Shown: piece by piece, positions 8,355-16,289 of the stretch
Numbering within the stretch: the stretch's first letter is position 1
Layout of the letters: each line of letters opens with the position of its first letter
Translations under genes and position numbers: made by a program
Notes under the pieces: model-generated
Database searches by the model: none
What the model saw: the letters and a program-made list of their open reading frames with translations, nothing else
Told to the model about the DNA's origin: nothing
Assembly: GCA_008080595.1 (NCBI GenBank)
Contig: VIKI01000097.1
Span: forward strand, 9,535 to 42,606
Direction of reading: 5' to 3'
DNA length: 33,072 nucleotides
Source of the DNA: Comamonadaceae bacterium
GTDB lineage: Bacteria; Pseudomonadota; Gammaproteobacteria; Burkholderiales; Burkholderiaceae_C

Positions 8355-9242
8355 TCAATGGCCTGAAGCGCCCGAACTGGCCAAACGCAGCATGGTGCTG
8401 CGAATGGCTTCCGGCGCGTTGATGATGCCCATGAATTGCCCCATCCCCAAAGCAGGCCAGGCCAAGGCAATGCGATAGCGTGCATACAGGGCGTACACCT
8501 TGTTGTCCACGATGAACAATTCATACGGCAAGGCGGCGGGAAAATCTGCGCCAATCTTGTTGACCCACCAGCTCTCACCATCACTGCCACTGTTCATGGC
8601 CACACCAAAAACCGCCATCTTTTGGGCCGGCATCAGCACCTCATAAACCCGCTGGGTATCGCCCAAACCTTTGGCCAAATTGCCCTGAACGGCTTTCACA
8701 GCTTCATCAAAACTGGCAAAACTGCCAATTTCACTGTTGGCTGAATCAAAACGCTCCATGCCAAACATGTAGCGGTAGTCGGTCAACTGCCCTTGCGCAA
8801 CATCACCGCCAAAACCAGCCCCCTCGCCCAAGGCTTTGGTCAAACGCATTTGAACGGATTTGACCGCCTCTTGCGCCCCTGAGAATTGGTTACGCAGATA
8901 GGCCCGGTACCAGTAATCAGGTGTCATGTACGAGACCCGGCCATCCCCCGCAATACCCACCCGCAAGCCTGAGGCAATGATGGCGCTGCTGGTGCCGTTG
9001 GCGCGAATCACTTCCAGTAAAGCGGGGTCAGAAATCACCACGCTGGCCTGGCCCGCAATGCCTTTGGGCATGTGATGGCCCAACACGGTAAAACCTTCGG
9101 CCTGAAGCTTCTTTTCAACTTGCGCCAATTGGCTTGGCAAATCAGCGGCAGATAACTTGCCGGCGTGTGTGTAAGGTGCCAGAGCCAGGCTGAGTTGCGC
9201 CGCACACAGCAGGGCGCAACCCATGAGCCATTGTTTCATCAT
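8355..9242 (-). CDS. Periplasmic protein with two DUF302-like modules, function unknown
   Basis: A Sec signal peptide (MMKQWLMGCALLCAAQLSLA) precedes a 270-residue mature protein. Two regions resemble each other in layout: about 30-125 (QAEGFTVLG, SVVISDPALLEVIRANG, SGLRVGIAGDGRVSYMTPDYW) and about 180-285 (MAVFGVAMNSG, AALPYELFIVDNKVYALYARYRIAL). Each recalls the DUF302 pattern of a hydrophobic strand, then a small-residue turn, then a strand ending in an aromatic-rich segment. There is no Cys in the mature part, so it is not itself a sulfur carrier. The gene is three bases after dsrE2 and 26 before yeeE. I infer a helper for sulfur-compound binding or transfer to YeeE; no activity is known to me. 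Confidence 0.65.
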   Translation of the reverse strand: MMKQWLMGCALLCAAQLSLALAPYTHAGKLSAADLPSQLAQVEKKLQAEGFTVLGHHMPKGIAGQASVVISDPALLEVIRANGTSSAIIASGLRVGIAGDGRVSYMTPDYWYRAYLRNQFSGAQEAVKSVQMRLTKALGEGAGFGGDVAQGQLTDYRYMFGMERFDSANSEIGSFASFDEAVKAVQGNLAKGLGDTQRVYEVLMPAQKMAVFGVAMNSGSDGESWWVNKIGADFPAALPYELFIVDNKVYALYARYRIALAWPALGMGQFMGIINAPEAIRSTMLRLASSGASGH

Positions 9243-9245
9243 GGC

Positions 9246-9716
9246 TCAGATGAACAGGCAAACATCAGACTCGCCAGCGAACTTCATGAAGGTGGCGGCC
9301 CCGCCGTACTCCACATCCTTGATGAATTCACTGGTTTCAAACTCAAACAGATCCACTGTCATTTGGCAGGCGACAAACTTGACATCAGACTCCAGGCAAA
9401 TGTCACGCAGCTCTTGCAGCGAGGCCACACCTTTGGACTTCATCTTGTTTTTCATCATCATGGTCGCCATGGATTCCATGCCAGGCAGCATTTGCACCAT
9501 CACCGGCATCGGTACGGGCATCGGCATGGCCGGGTTGGCCAGCGGGCTGATCTTGATGTCATCGAGGCTGGTGCGCAGCAACTGCAGCCCGTAAAAGGTG
9601 AAAAATATTTGGACTTCCCAGCCCAACGCCGCTGCGGTGGAGGCCAAAATGAATGGCGGATACGCCATATCCAAGGTGCCTTTGGTGGCGATCAGTGCCA
9701 TTTTTTTGGTTGCCAT
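9246..9716 (-). CDS. dsrE2: DsrE2-type DsrE/DsrF/DrsH-like protein
   Basis: The 156 residues start MATKKMALIATKGTLDMAYPPF and contain a Met/Pro-rich stretch (NPAMPMPVPMPVM), then LQELRDICLESDVKFVACQMTVDLF. The CxxD...VACQMT block with two spaced cysteines is the DsrE2 signature. Members transfer sulfane sulfur in partnership with TusA, which is encoded immediately upstream with a 43-bp gap. Many DsrE2 proteins are membrane-associated; the hydrophobic stretch near residues 20-45 could serve that. Complete and in frame. Confidence 0.85.
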   Translation of the reverse strand: MATKKMALIATKGTLDMAYPPFILASTAAALGWEVQIFFTFYGLQLLRTSLDDIKISPLANPAMPMPVPMPVMVQMLPGMESMATMMMKNKMKSKGVASLQELRDICLESDVKFVACQMTVDLFEFETSEFIKDVEYGGAATFMKFAGESDVCLFI

Positions 9717-9759
9717 GTGTGCGCTCCGGGTGTGTTGAGAAGTGAGATCAGGCGACCAA

Positions 9760-9987
9760 TCAGGCCTTCTTCAAAAAGAAGACAAACTTGCTGTTTTCGC
9801 TGCCCTGCTCCAGCAATGCATTGCCGGTTTGCTCGGCAAACGCAGCCATGTCGCAGACCGAACCCGGATCGGTGGCAATCACCTTCAACACCTGGCCTGA
9901 GCTCATGTCAGCCAAGGCCTTTTTGGTGCGAACGATGGGCAGTGGGCAAGAGAGTCCTGATGCGTCAAATTCTTTGTTAAATTCCAT
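9760..9987 (-). CDS. tusA: TusA-family sulfurtransferase
   Basis: The 75-residue protein has the family motif LSCPLPIVRTKKAL near residue 13, with the sulfur-carrying Cys in CPxP, and the C-terminal strand pattern ending VFFLKKA. It accepts persulfide sulfur and passes it to DsrE2 or TusE-like proteins in the cytoplasm. A good ribosome-binding site (ACGGAGACATCTC before the ATG) and a 174-bp gap upstream holding a palindromic site suggest this gene opens a separate transcription unit within the sulfur cluster. Complete. Confidence 0.9.
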   Translation of the reverse strand: MEFNKEFDASGLSCPLPIVRTKKALADMSSGQVLKVIATDPGSVCDMAAFAEQTGNALLEQGSENSKFVFFLKKA

Positions 9988-10038
9988 GAGATGTCTCCGT
10001 TAAGTTGTTGAAAGAGGAAAGCTGACTTTTTCAATAAG

Positions 10039-10058
10039 CATCCCCATTGGGATACCCA
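10039..10058. promoter_or_regulatory. Second, weaker palindrome upstream of tusA
   Basis: ATCCCCATTGGGAT (10040-10053) has 5-bp arms and resembles the CCCAT/TGGG core of the sites at 10130 and 15316, but lacks the central base. It overlaps a possible -10 (TATCCC on the minus strand), 17 bp from TTGCAG. Support is weak. Confidence 0.3.
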
Positions 10059-10129
10059 AAAAGCCGTCACGCTGCAATGATTTTCACGGCCACAGGCTTC
10101 AGCGTCCATCACCGCGAAGGGTGGGCTGG

Positions 10130-10154
10130 GGTATAGCCCATATGGGTTATGGAG
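10130..10154. promoter_or_regulatory. Candidate sulfur operator upstream of tusA
   Basis: The core ATAGCCCATATGGGTTAT (10133-10150) is a near-perfect palindrome. Over 25 bp it matches the site at 15316-15340 at 20 positions. It lies between the SoxW-like stop and the tusA start, on the promoter side of tusA. Confidence 0.55.
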
Positions 10155-10161
10155 AAACCCG

Positions 10162-10674
10162 TCATCCCGCAGCACCGGTGAGTGATGCCCGTACCGCAGC
10201 CCGCGCCAGCTTGAGCCGATCATCCAGATAAGCCCCGTAATAGTCAGGAATCGATCCACCCACCAGGCGCTCGGCAACCTCTGCACCATGACGACCAAAA
10301 AACAGAACCGTGGGGGCCACGCTGACATTCCAGCGGGTGATCAGACTGGCCTGGGTTTGGCTTTTGCGCTCAAAATCCAGCAGCACCTGCGGGTCACGCA
10401 TGTTGATTTGAACAATCGGCACGTGTTCTTCACGCATCAAGGGCAGCAGGTAATGTTCACGGACTACCTTGCAAAACGGGCAACCCTCCAGGCTCACCAT
10501 CACCATCAGTGGCATACTTTTTTGCAGTGCGGAAGCCAACTCATCGGCCAAAGAGCTGGGGTTGGGCAGGGACGGCGCGGCCGCCCAGCTGTTTGCGCCC
10601 AAAGCCATCAGGCCAACAAACTGATGGAAACTGCGCCGGTTCAGGCTCAGGGTTGGGATTGTGGAAGCTGTCAT
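10162..10674 (-). CDS. Exported thioredoxin-fold protein, SoxW-like
   Basis: The 170-residue protein starts with a Tat-type signal (LNRRSFHQFVGLMALGANSWAAA). A thioredoxin-like domain follows with SLEGCPFCKVVREHYL near residue 64 (CPFC active site) and the cis-proline region VSVAPTVLFFG near 115. Its start overlaps the SoxH-like stop by four bases. SoxW-type thioredoxins reduce mixed disulfides on periplasmic Sox proteins, probably the SoxY carrier Cys. The Tat signal is unusual for a thioredoxin and may mean it folds before export. Naming as SoxW rests on context. Confidence 0.75.
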   Translation of the reverse strand: MTASTIPTLSLNRRSFHQFVGLMALGANSWAAAPSLPNPSSLADELASALQKSMPLMVMVSLEGCPFCKVVREHYLLPLMREEHVPIVQINMRDPQVLLDFERKSQTQASLITRWNVSVAPTVLFFGRHGAEVAERLVGGSIPDYYGAYLDDRLKLARAAVRASLTGAAG

Positions 10675-11639
10675 TTGGCGGACTCTTGCTCCAGCAGCAG
10701 GTAGGTGTTGTAGGCGTTCATGCGATTGACAATGCCAAACATGGGCACTTGCTCGAACCGGCTCCAGTCGGTTGCCAGATAGGCCGCCTCGAAGGGTTCC
10801 AAACGTTCGGCAGCCTGAGCCATGCTGGTGCGCAAAAACACCAGATAGTCCCGTGTGAGCTGCAAATCCTGGTGAACATTCTGGCTGGCCGGGCCATGCC
10901 CAGGCAGCAACACTTTGGCATTAAATGCCAGCAATTGATCCAGTGCACCAATCCAGCGCCTGCTGTCGGCTTGCCCCACAAACGGAATCCGACCTCTGAA
11001 CACCAGATCCCCCACAAACACCAGCTTTTCCGCGGGCAGGTGGATCAGCAAGTCTTCAGGGGTGTGTGATGGCCCGACCGCCTTGATGTCAAAGCGAATG
11101 CCACCCAGCTCAAGGGTTTTGTCAGACTCAAGCCACTCGTCGGCTGGCACCAATTGGGTGTTGTCGTTGATCCAGGGGGCAATTTGCAGACGTGAGGATT
11201 CAAGGCGCAAACGTGCGGTGTCGGAGTTGAGGTAAATCTGGGCCGACTTGTGCGCAATGATGCGCGCCCCGGCGGCCTTGAAAACCTGCAAGCCGTAAAT
11301 GTGATCGGCGTGGTAATGGGTGACCAGCACGTGGGTGATGGGCAATGGGGTCAATTTTTTGACCTCGGCGATCAGGCGGGTGGCCAGAGCGGGAGAACCC
11401 AGGGCATCAATCAGCACCACACCGGATGAAGTGATGACCAAGCCCGTATTGGCAATGAAATTCTGGTTGGCAGGGCTACCCAACTCAGACAGCCCTTGTA
11501 CATGCCAGACCGAAGGAGACACCTGGCGTAGCTCCATGACCGGTAAATCTGCTGCTCCAGCAGTCATCAGGCCAGAGACCCAGAGACTGAAAAACAGCCC
11601 GGCGGTGCGGCAGAAAATGGCTTTGAGCATGGATGCCAT
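10671..11639 (-). CDS. soxH: Periplasmic MBL-fold metallohydrolase, SoxH-like
   Basis: A signal peptide is present after either ATG, 11639 or 11630 (MLKAIFCRTAGLFFSLWVSGLMTAGAA). The mature protein has THYHADHIYGLQ, a GPSHTPEDLLIHLP segment, FVGDLVFRGRIPFV and LLPGHGPAS, a complete metallo-beta-lactamase metal site. The pattern fits SoxH and the related quinoprotein-relay metallohydrolases. SoxH occurs in many sox clusters without a settled role and is dispensable in Paracoccus. I chose 11639 for the start; a GTG at 11666 is possible but would begin nearer the soxF stop with no clear ribosome-binding site. Confidence 0.75.
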   Translation of the reverse strand: MASMLKAIFCRTAGLFFSLWVSGLMTAGAADLPVMELRQVSPSVWHVQGLSELGSPANQNFIANTGLVITSSGVVLIDALGSPALATRLIAEVKKLTPLPITHVLVTHYHADHIYGLQVFKAAGARIIAHKSAQIYLNSDTARLRLESSRLQIAPWINDNTQLVPADEWLESDKTLELGGIRFDIKAVGPSHTPEDLLIHLPAEKLVFVGDLVFRGRIPFVGQADSRRWIGALDQLLAFNAKVLLPGHGPASQNVHQDLQLTRDYLVFLRTSMAQAAERLEPFEAAYLATDWSRFEQVPMFGIVNRMNAYNTYLLLEQESAK

Positions 11640-11678
11640 GTGTCGGGTGAGTGCGCAGCACCTCACCCGACAGGAGCC

Positions 11679-12989
11679 TCAAGTTGACATTTCGGTCAGA
11701 ATATTCTTGAGCCAGCTTGAAGCGTACACCGCCTCCACTTCCGACAAGTCCGGTGACACCCCTCCCGAGTTGGGTACGGCCACAATCTTGCCTTCTTTGG
11801 CGGTGTAGACCGCCGCCACGCTGACGGCTTCTTTGGCCGACAAGTAGCTGAAGCAGGTGTTGATGCCCGACATTTCAGTCAGCTCTTTGCCGTTCATCAG
11901 CGCCACGATGTTGGTAGCGCAAATCTTGGCTTCCGAGTTGGCCGAATAGCCTGATTTGGGCATGGCCCCGGCATTACAAGCATCCCCAATCACGTGGATG
12001 TTTTTCTGCAAGGTGGATTCAAACGTGGTGGCATTGATCGGGCACCAGGCTTTGTCCGGACCAATCAGTCCGGCAGACACGGCGATACGCCCGGCGCGCT
12101 GCGGCGGGATCACATTCACCACATCACCCTTGACCTCTTCAATGCCTTCAATAAAGACCGAACGGCTGCTGGCGTTGACGGCCGTGACCTTTTGTGCGCC
12201 ACGGTACTGAATGATGCCTTCGTAGTGTTTCTTCCAGCCTTTTTTGAACAACCCGGCCTTGGAAACAATGTCCGGGTTGGCATCGAGCACAATGATTTTT
12301 GATTTGGGCTTGTGCTGCTTCAGGTACATGGCAATCATGCTGGCACGCTCATAGGGGCCGGGCGGGCAGCGGAACGGTGCCAGAGGAACCGTCATGACCA
12401 CCGTGCCGCCATTGGGCATATCGACCAATTGTTTGCGCAGCAGCAGGGTTTGCGCACCAGCTTTCCAGGCGTGTGGCATCACCTCAGGGGTGGTGGCCAT
12501 GTTGTAGCCCTCAAGCTCCTCAGCGCGGAAATCCACACCGGGTGACAAAACCAGACGGTCGTAGTCAATGGTGCTGCCCGAGACGGTCACCGTTTTCTTG
12601 ACCGGATCAATGGCGGTGACGGTGTCATGCACCATCTTGATGCCATGGTTGGCTGCCAGCTTGTCGTAGCCAATGGTCAATGAGGTCAAATCAGGCAGCA
12701 TGCCGCCAATGTAGAGGTTGCTGAACGGGCATGAGACGAACTGTTTGTTGGGCTCAATCAGCACCACTTCAATGGTTTTGTCCATCATGCGGATGTATTT
12801 GGCCGCGATCGTGCCGCCATAGCCACCGCCCACCACCACCACCCGCCGCCCTGCACTTTTAGCCAAAGCGCTTGCGGCAGATGAGCTTGCTGTCCCAGTG
12901 GCATCAGGTTGGGATGCACATGCGGCCAGGCTGGCACCCACGCCACCTGCGCCAACCAATTTGAGAAAACTTCTGCGATCTGTTGTCAT
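11679..12989 (-). CDS. soxF: Flavoprotein subunit of flavocytochrome c sulfide dehydrogenase (SoxF/FccB)
   Basis: The 436-residue protein has a Tat signal (TDRRSFLKLVGAGG), an FAD dinucleotide fold at about 48-60 (VVVVGGGYGG), and the two redox cysteines of the sulfide dehydrogenase flavoprotein in VSCPFSNLY and FRCPPGPYER. It also has IHVIGDACNAGAMPKSGYSANSEAK, the FAD pyrophosphate segment. Together with the dihaem cytochrome encoded 13 bp upstream it should form SoxEF/FccAB, oxidising sulfide or reactivating SoxYZ and passing electrons to cytochrome c in the periplasm. The length is normal and no lesion is seen. Confidence 0.92.
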   Translation of the reverse strand: MTTDRRSFLKLVGAGGVGASLAACASQPDATGTASSSAASALAKSAGRRVVVVGGGYGGTIAAKYIRMMDKTIEVVLIEPNKQFVSCPFSNLYIGGMLPDLTSLTIGYDKLAANHGIKMVHDTVTAIDPVKKTVTVSGSTIDYDRLVLSPGVDFRAEELEGYNMATTPEVMPHAWKAGAQTLLLRKQLVDMPNGGTVVMTVPLAPFRCPPGPYERASMIAMYLKQHKPKSKIIVLDANPDIVSKAGLFKKGWKKHYEGIIQYRGAQKVTAVNASSRSVFIEGIEEVKGDVVNVIPPQRAGRIAVSAGLIGPDKAWCPINATTFESTLQKNIHVIGDACNAGAMPKSGYSANSEAKICATNIVALMNGKELTEMSGINTCFSYLSAKEAVSVAAVYTAKEGKIVAVPNSGGVSPDLSEVEAVYASSWLKNILTEMST

Positions 12990-13002
12990 GTTGATTCCTC
13001 TG

Positions 13003-13564
13003 TTATTTCACGCTGGCGTAGAACTGCAGCAAAGCCTCAAGGTCTTGGGGCGACAAGGGTTGCACCTTTTCGGCCATTTTCAGAGGCATTTTGCGGGTGC
13101 CATTGACATACATGGCCATCTGCATTTGCAAATAAGGCAACCACTGGCTGGCCATGGCAGGCGAGTCATCCTTGCCTTCACGGCCTTCTTCGATATGGCA
13201 GCGACCACAGTTGGACTCATGCATCTGGGCCCCCTTGGCCACCAGCTTGGCATCCAGGTTCTGCTGCGTCACGTGGATTTTTTGGCTACCAAAAAAATCA
13301 CCCATGGCCGCAAGATCAGCGTCGGTATAACCCTTGGCAAGTCGTCCCATGATGGTTGAGGGGCGCTCCCCACTCTTGAACTTCTGCATGGCGACCACGA
13401 TGGCATCTTTGGACTGACCTGCCAGACTCGGCATGGCTGGCCCGGCACTGCCGCCATGAGTCCCATGGCAACCCGCGCAGGCATTGGCCAGCATGGCCGC
13501 ACTGGGTGGAGCCGCATTGGCCCCGACTGAAAACACCAGCGCGGTCACGGCGTCTCTGCATCAT
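13003..13564 (-). CDS. Dihaem cytochrome c (SoxE/FccA-like), frameshift in signal peptide
   Basis: The mature part contains two CxxCH haem sites, ACAGCHGTHGG and NCGRCHIEEG, and Met ligands in the c4 style, giving a dihaem cytochrome of about 160 residues, the expected partner of SoxF. A strong ribosome-binding site (AAAGGAGACAGTC) precedes ATG ATG at 13564/13561, giving MMQRR, but that frame is not the cytochrome frame. The cytochrome frame is open only from a GTG at 13548 (VTALVFSVGANAAPP), which is the tail of a signal peptide. So one or two bases, or some codons of the hydrophobic core, are lost between 13548 and 13553. Translation from the GTG would give a very short export signal. Confidence 0.75.
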
Positions 13565-13617
13565 GACTGTCTCCTTTTATTGACTGTTAGAAAAACCGAC
13601 CCCGAAATAAATACTGA

Positions 13618-14492
13618 TCATTGAGTCACATTGACGTAATTTTTGACCTCTGGAATGGCTTTATCCAGGCCAAACTGATAGCCCAAAGAGACAAAGTGAA
13701 AACGTGCGTTGGTGTAGTCTTCATGGATGGCAAAACCGAAGTTGTAAACCTTGCCTGCGGTGATGCTGTGATCACCTTTGCCCAAACCGGCCAGGCTGCG
13801 CTCAAACGTCACCACCCATTTATTGCCCTCTTTTTTACCCTCGGCCTTGATGAGGGATTTACCACCCTCCATCTCACGTGCATCAGCCACATAACCATCG
13901 GCAGGTTTTTCACCCTTGCCACTGCGGTATTGCATCAAATCCATGAACTTGCCACTGGCCAGGTCAGCACCTTTGATGTACTTGGTTTTTTTGTCATCCT
14001 GGGCGTTTTTCATGGTGCGCAAATCCTGGTGGCAAGTGGCCCAGCAACCATTCTGGTTGGAGCCATCGACCGTGCCGCCGCCGTCAAACATCATGGTCAG
14101 CTTGACTTCGTTTTTTGGGTCAAGCTTTTTGTCCCCAATTTGGGGGGGAACCCATTCAAAACGGAAATAAATTTTGTCAGCATCATGAGCGGACTGGAAC
14201 TGCACCGGAATAAAACCGACCTTGCCTTTGGGCGGTGTGGGCTCCAGCACCGACTTGGAGCTGCCAACCGGCTGACCCTTGACAATTTTTTCGCCAATTT
14301 CATTGGCATCACCCTCGTGGCATTTGGCGCAGGCACGTTTTTTGTCAACGATATCAGGCACGGCCGAGTGGTCGGGTTTGTTCATGACCCACTCCAGCGA
14401 GGCTTGGCCGGGGTACATGAGTTTCATGGTGCGCACCGGCGTTTTGCTCCAGTCGGGTGCGGCTGCGCTGGCAGCAAAGTGATTTTTTTCAT
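13618..14492 (-). CDS. Cytochrome c with ethylbenzene-dehydrogenase-like haem domain, damaged signal peptide
   Basis: The frame open from 14436 (and in frame to about 14475) has a haem site CAKCHEGDANE and then a ~200-residue domain of the EB_dh/DMSO-reductase-like haem-binding type: FIPVQFQSAHDADKIYFRFEW, NGCWATCHQDL, VTFERSLAG and a final HFVSLGYQFGLD. The second motif is CWATCH, C-x3-CH rather than CxxCH. The likely start is the ATG at 14492 behind GAGGAG, giving MKKITLLPA, but that frame ends after 22 codons. The mature frame supplies AASAAAPDWSKTPVR, so the hydrophobic core of the signal peptide is missing with a frame change. Its neighbours are a NapC/NirT cytochrome and SoxEF, suggesting an electron-transfer role in the periplasm. 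Confidence 0.75.
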
Positions 14493-14542
14493 GGGTCTAC
14501 TCCTCGAATGGGTTTGTTTGGGGTGATGGGTCAAAGTGATGC

Positions 14543-15211
14543 TCAACTGGCGGATGAAGCTTTGGCTGCGGCCTCTTTGGCGGCTTCTTCTTGCTCCAGC
14601 AACTGATGCACTTGCTTGTGGGAAATGCCCTTGTGGCAGTCGATACAGGTTTTGCCATCTTCAATAGCGCCTTCGTGTTTCACCACGGATCGGTCTTTTT
14701 GCTTGGCCGGGTCCATGGTCTCGAACTTGTGGCAGTTGCGACACTCGCGCGAATCGGTGGCTTTCATGCGGGCCCAGACTCGTTTGGCCATCTCCAGCCG
14801 GTGTGCTTCAAATTTTTCAGGGGTATCTACCGTGCCGGTGAGATGGCCCCACAAATCGCGCGCAGCCATGATCTTGGATTCAAACTTGCGCCCATAGTCG
14901 TTCGGGTTTTTGCTGCTGGCGACATGACAGTCAGCACAGGACACCGTGGTACCCGAGCGGTTTTTGTAGTGCACGGTGTTTTTCAACTCACCGTAAGGAA
15001 TCGTCATGGAGTGACATGAGACACAAAACTCGGTGCGATTGGTGTATTCCATGCCCGTGTTCAAGGCACCCCAGAATGCAATACCGACCAGCAAACCCAC
15101 CAGCAAAATATTCAACCGAGTCCATTTGGGTGAGTGATTGAGCCAATAAAAGAAGCCTCGTTTGCCTGTCCCTGCATTGGACGCGGTCGCCGGATTTTTG
15201 TCGTTGCTCAT
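14543..15211 (-). CDS. NapC/NirT-family tetrahaem cytochrome c
   Basis: One N-terminal membrane helix (about residues 27-48, LNILLVGLLVGIAFWGALNTG) is followed by four CxxCH sites: CVSCH, CADCH, CRNCH and CIDCH, the pattern of the NapC/NirT family of membrane-anchored quinol-cytochrome electron carriers. The Ala/Glu-rich C-terminal helix (LLEQEEAAKEAAAKAS) is extra. I start it at the ATG at 15211 (MSNDKNPATAS); an upstream in-frame start at 15286 would add 25 hydrophobic residues lying in the promoter. It is the first gene of the minus-strand sulfur operon and is divergent from soxY. It could connect the periplasmic cytochromes to the quinone pool in either direction. Confidence 0.88.
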   Translation of the reverse strand: MSNDKNPATASNAGTGKRGFFYWLNHSPKWTRLNILLVGLLVGIAFWGALNTGMEYTNRTEFCVSCHSMTIPYGELKNTVHYKNRSGTTVSCADCHVASSKNPNDYGRKFESKIMAARDLWGHLTGTVDTPEKFEAHRLEMAKRVWARMKATDSRECRNCHKFETMDPAKQKDRSVVKHEGAIEDGKTCIDCHKGISHKQVHQLLEQEEAAKEAAAKASSAS

Positions 15212-15315
15212 GTTTGCATTGATCAATGAATAGGGGTGAATGTGAATAAAAACAATAAAACGCAGTGATTGTTTGATGCGAGCCAATTTGCGTCTATCAC
15301 CGGAATGGATAGCCC

Positions 15316-15340
15316 GGGATAACCCATCTGGGTAATGGGG
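15316..15340. promoter_or_regulatory. Candidate sulfur operator in the napC/soxY divergent promoter
   Basis: The core ATAACCCATCTGGGTAAT (15319-15336) is a near-palindrome with ACCCA/TGGGT arms. It matches the tusA site at 10130-10154 at 20 of 25 positions. It lies in the 252-bp gap between the divergent napC-type and soxY genes, so one bound regulator could control both arms. No strong sigma-70 boxes were found nearby. Confidence 0.6.
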
Positions 15341-15463
15341 TTTTCACCCTTGCTGCGAGCCGTTTCCGTACTCGATACTGGCTGTTCGGGGCCTCATTCG
15401 GCGCATGTTTTTGCGCTGTGTACAAGGGCTTTTTCAGGCTTGAACTTCATCATGGAAACTCAC

Positions 15464-15919
15464 ATGCAAACTCGTCGCGAGACACTCAAACACAGCGCTG
15501 TTGTGGCTGGCCTGCTGGCTACCAGCGGTTTATTTCCCCAGTATGCACTGGCCTTTAACAAGCCAGCTTTTGAAGCCAAAACCATTGCCGATGCCCTCAA
15601 AGCCCTCGGCGCAGGCGCTCCGACAGCCAGCAAGGATGTCACGATTGGTGCACCTGACATTGCCGAGAATGGGGCCGTGGTGCCGTTCACCGCCAGCAGT
15701 AGCTTGGCCGGTGTCAAGCAGATCGTGTTTTTGGTTGAGAAAAATCCCTCGGCACTGATTGCGGTCTACAACGTGACAGACAGTGTTGAAGTGAACTTCA
15801 CCACACGCGCCAAGATGGGCCAGTCATCCGATGTGTATGCCGTGGCGATCATGACCGATGGACGCGCTCTGTTTGCCAAGAAAGAAGTCAAAGTGACCCT
15901 GGGCGGTTGCGGCGGCTGA
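15464..15919 (+). CDS. soxY: Sulfur-carrier subunit SoxY
   Basis: The 151-residue protein has a Tat signal (MQTRRETLKHSAVVAGLLA) and ends VTLGGCGG, the swinging arm whose Cys covalently carries sulfur intermediates in the periplasm. The body matches SoxY (FLVEKNPSALIAVYNVTDSVEVNFTTR, KMGQSSDVYAVAI). I chose 15464 because GGAAA lies 8 bases before it; an ATG at 15452 (METH) is also possible. It partners SoxZ, whose gene starts 41 bp downstream. Length and motifs are complete. Confidence 0.95.
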   Translation: MQTRRETLKHSAVVAGLLATSGLFPQYALAFNKPAFEAKTIADALKALGAGAPTASKDVTIGAPDIAENGAVVPFTASSSLAGVKQIVFLVEKNPSALIAVYNVTDSVEVNFTTRAKMGQSSDVYAVAIMTDGRALFAKKEVKVTLGGCGG

Positions 15920-15960
15920 TATCCCCCACTCAAGAAATAACTGAAATTAGGAGAATTTAG

Positions 15961-16272
15961 ATGGCAGATCCAATGCGTATTCGAGCTCAGGCCGCAGGTG
16001 AAAAAGTCACCGTTCGGGTGTTGATGTCTCATGAGATGGAGTCCGGTCAGCGCAAAGACGCGGCTGGCAAAGTTGTTCCGGCCTGGCACATTTCCGAGGT
16101 CAGCGCCACGCACAACGGCAAACTCGTGCTGACCGCTGAGTGGGGTGGCGGAGTCGCCAAAAACCCATTCATGCAATTTGTGCTGAAAAACGGCAAGGCA
16201 GGCGACAAGATCAGTGTCACCTGGAAAGACAACAAAGGTGACTCTCGTACCGACGAAGCCACGGTGAGCTAA
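15961..16272 (+). CDS. soxZ: Sulfur-carrier partner SoxZ
   Basis: The 103-residue protein without signal peptide begins MADPMRIRAQ and shows the immunoglobulin-like SoxZ pattern: KVTVRVLMSHEMESGQRKDAAGK, FMQFVLKNGKAGDKISVTW. SoxZ travels out through the Tat system as a passenger of SoxY and stabilises the carrier complex. GGAG lies 10 bases upstream. Complete. Confidence 0.95.
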   Translation: MADPMRIRAQAAGEKVTVRVLMSHEMESGQRKDAAGKVVPAWHISEVSATHNGKLVLTAEWGGGVAKNPFMQFVLKNGKAGDKISVTWKDNKGDSRTDEATVS

Positions 16273-16289
16273 CTTCTCACGAGGCCATC

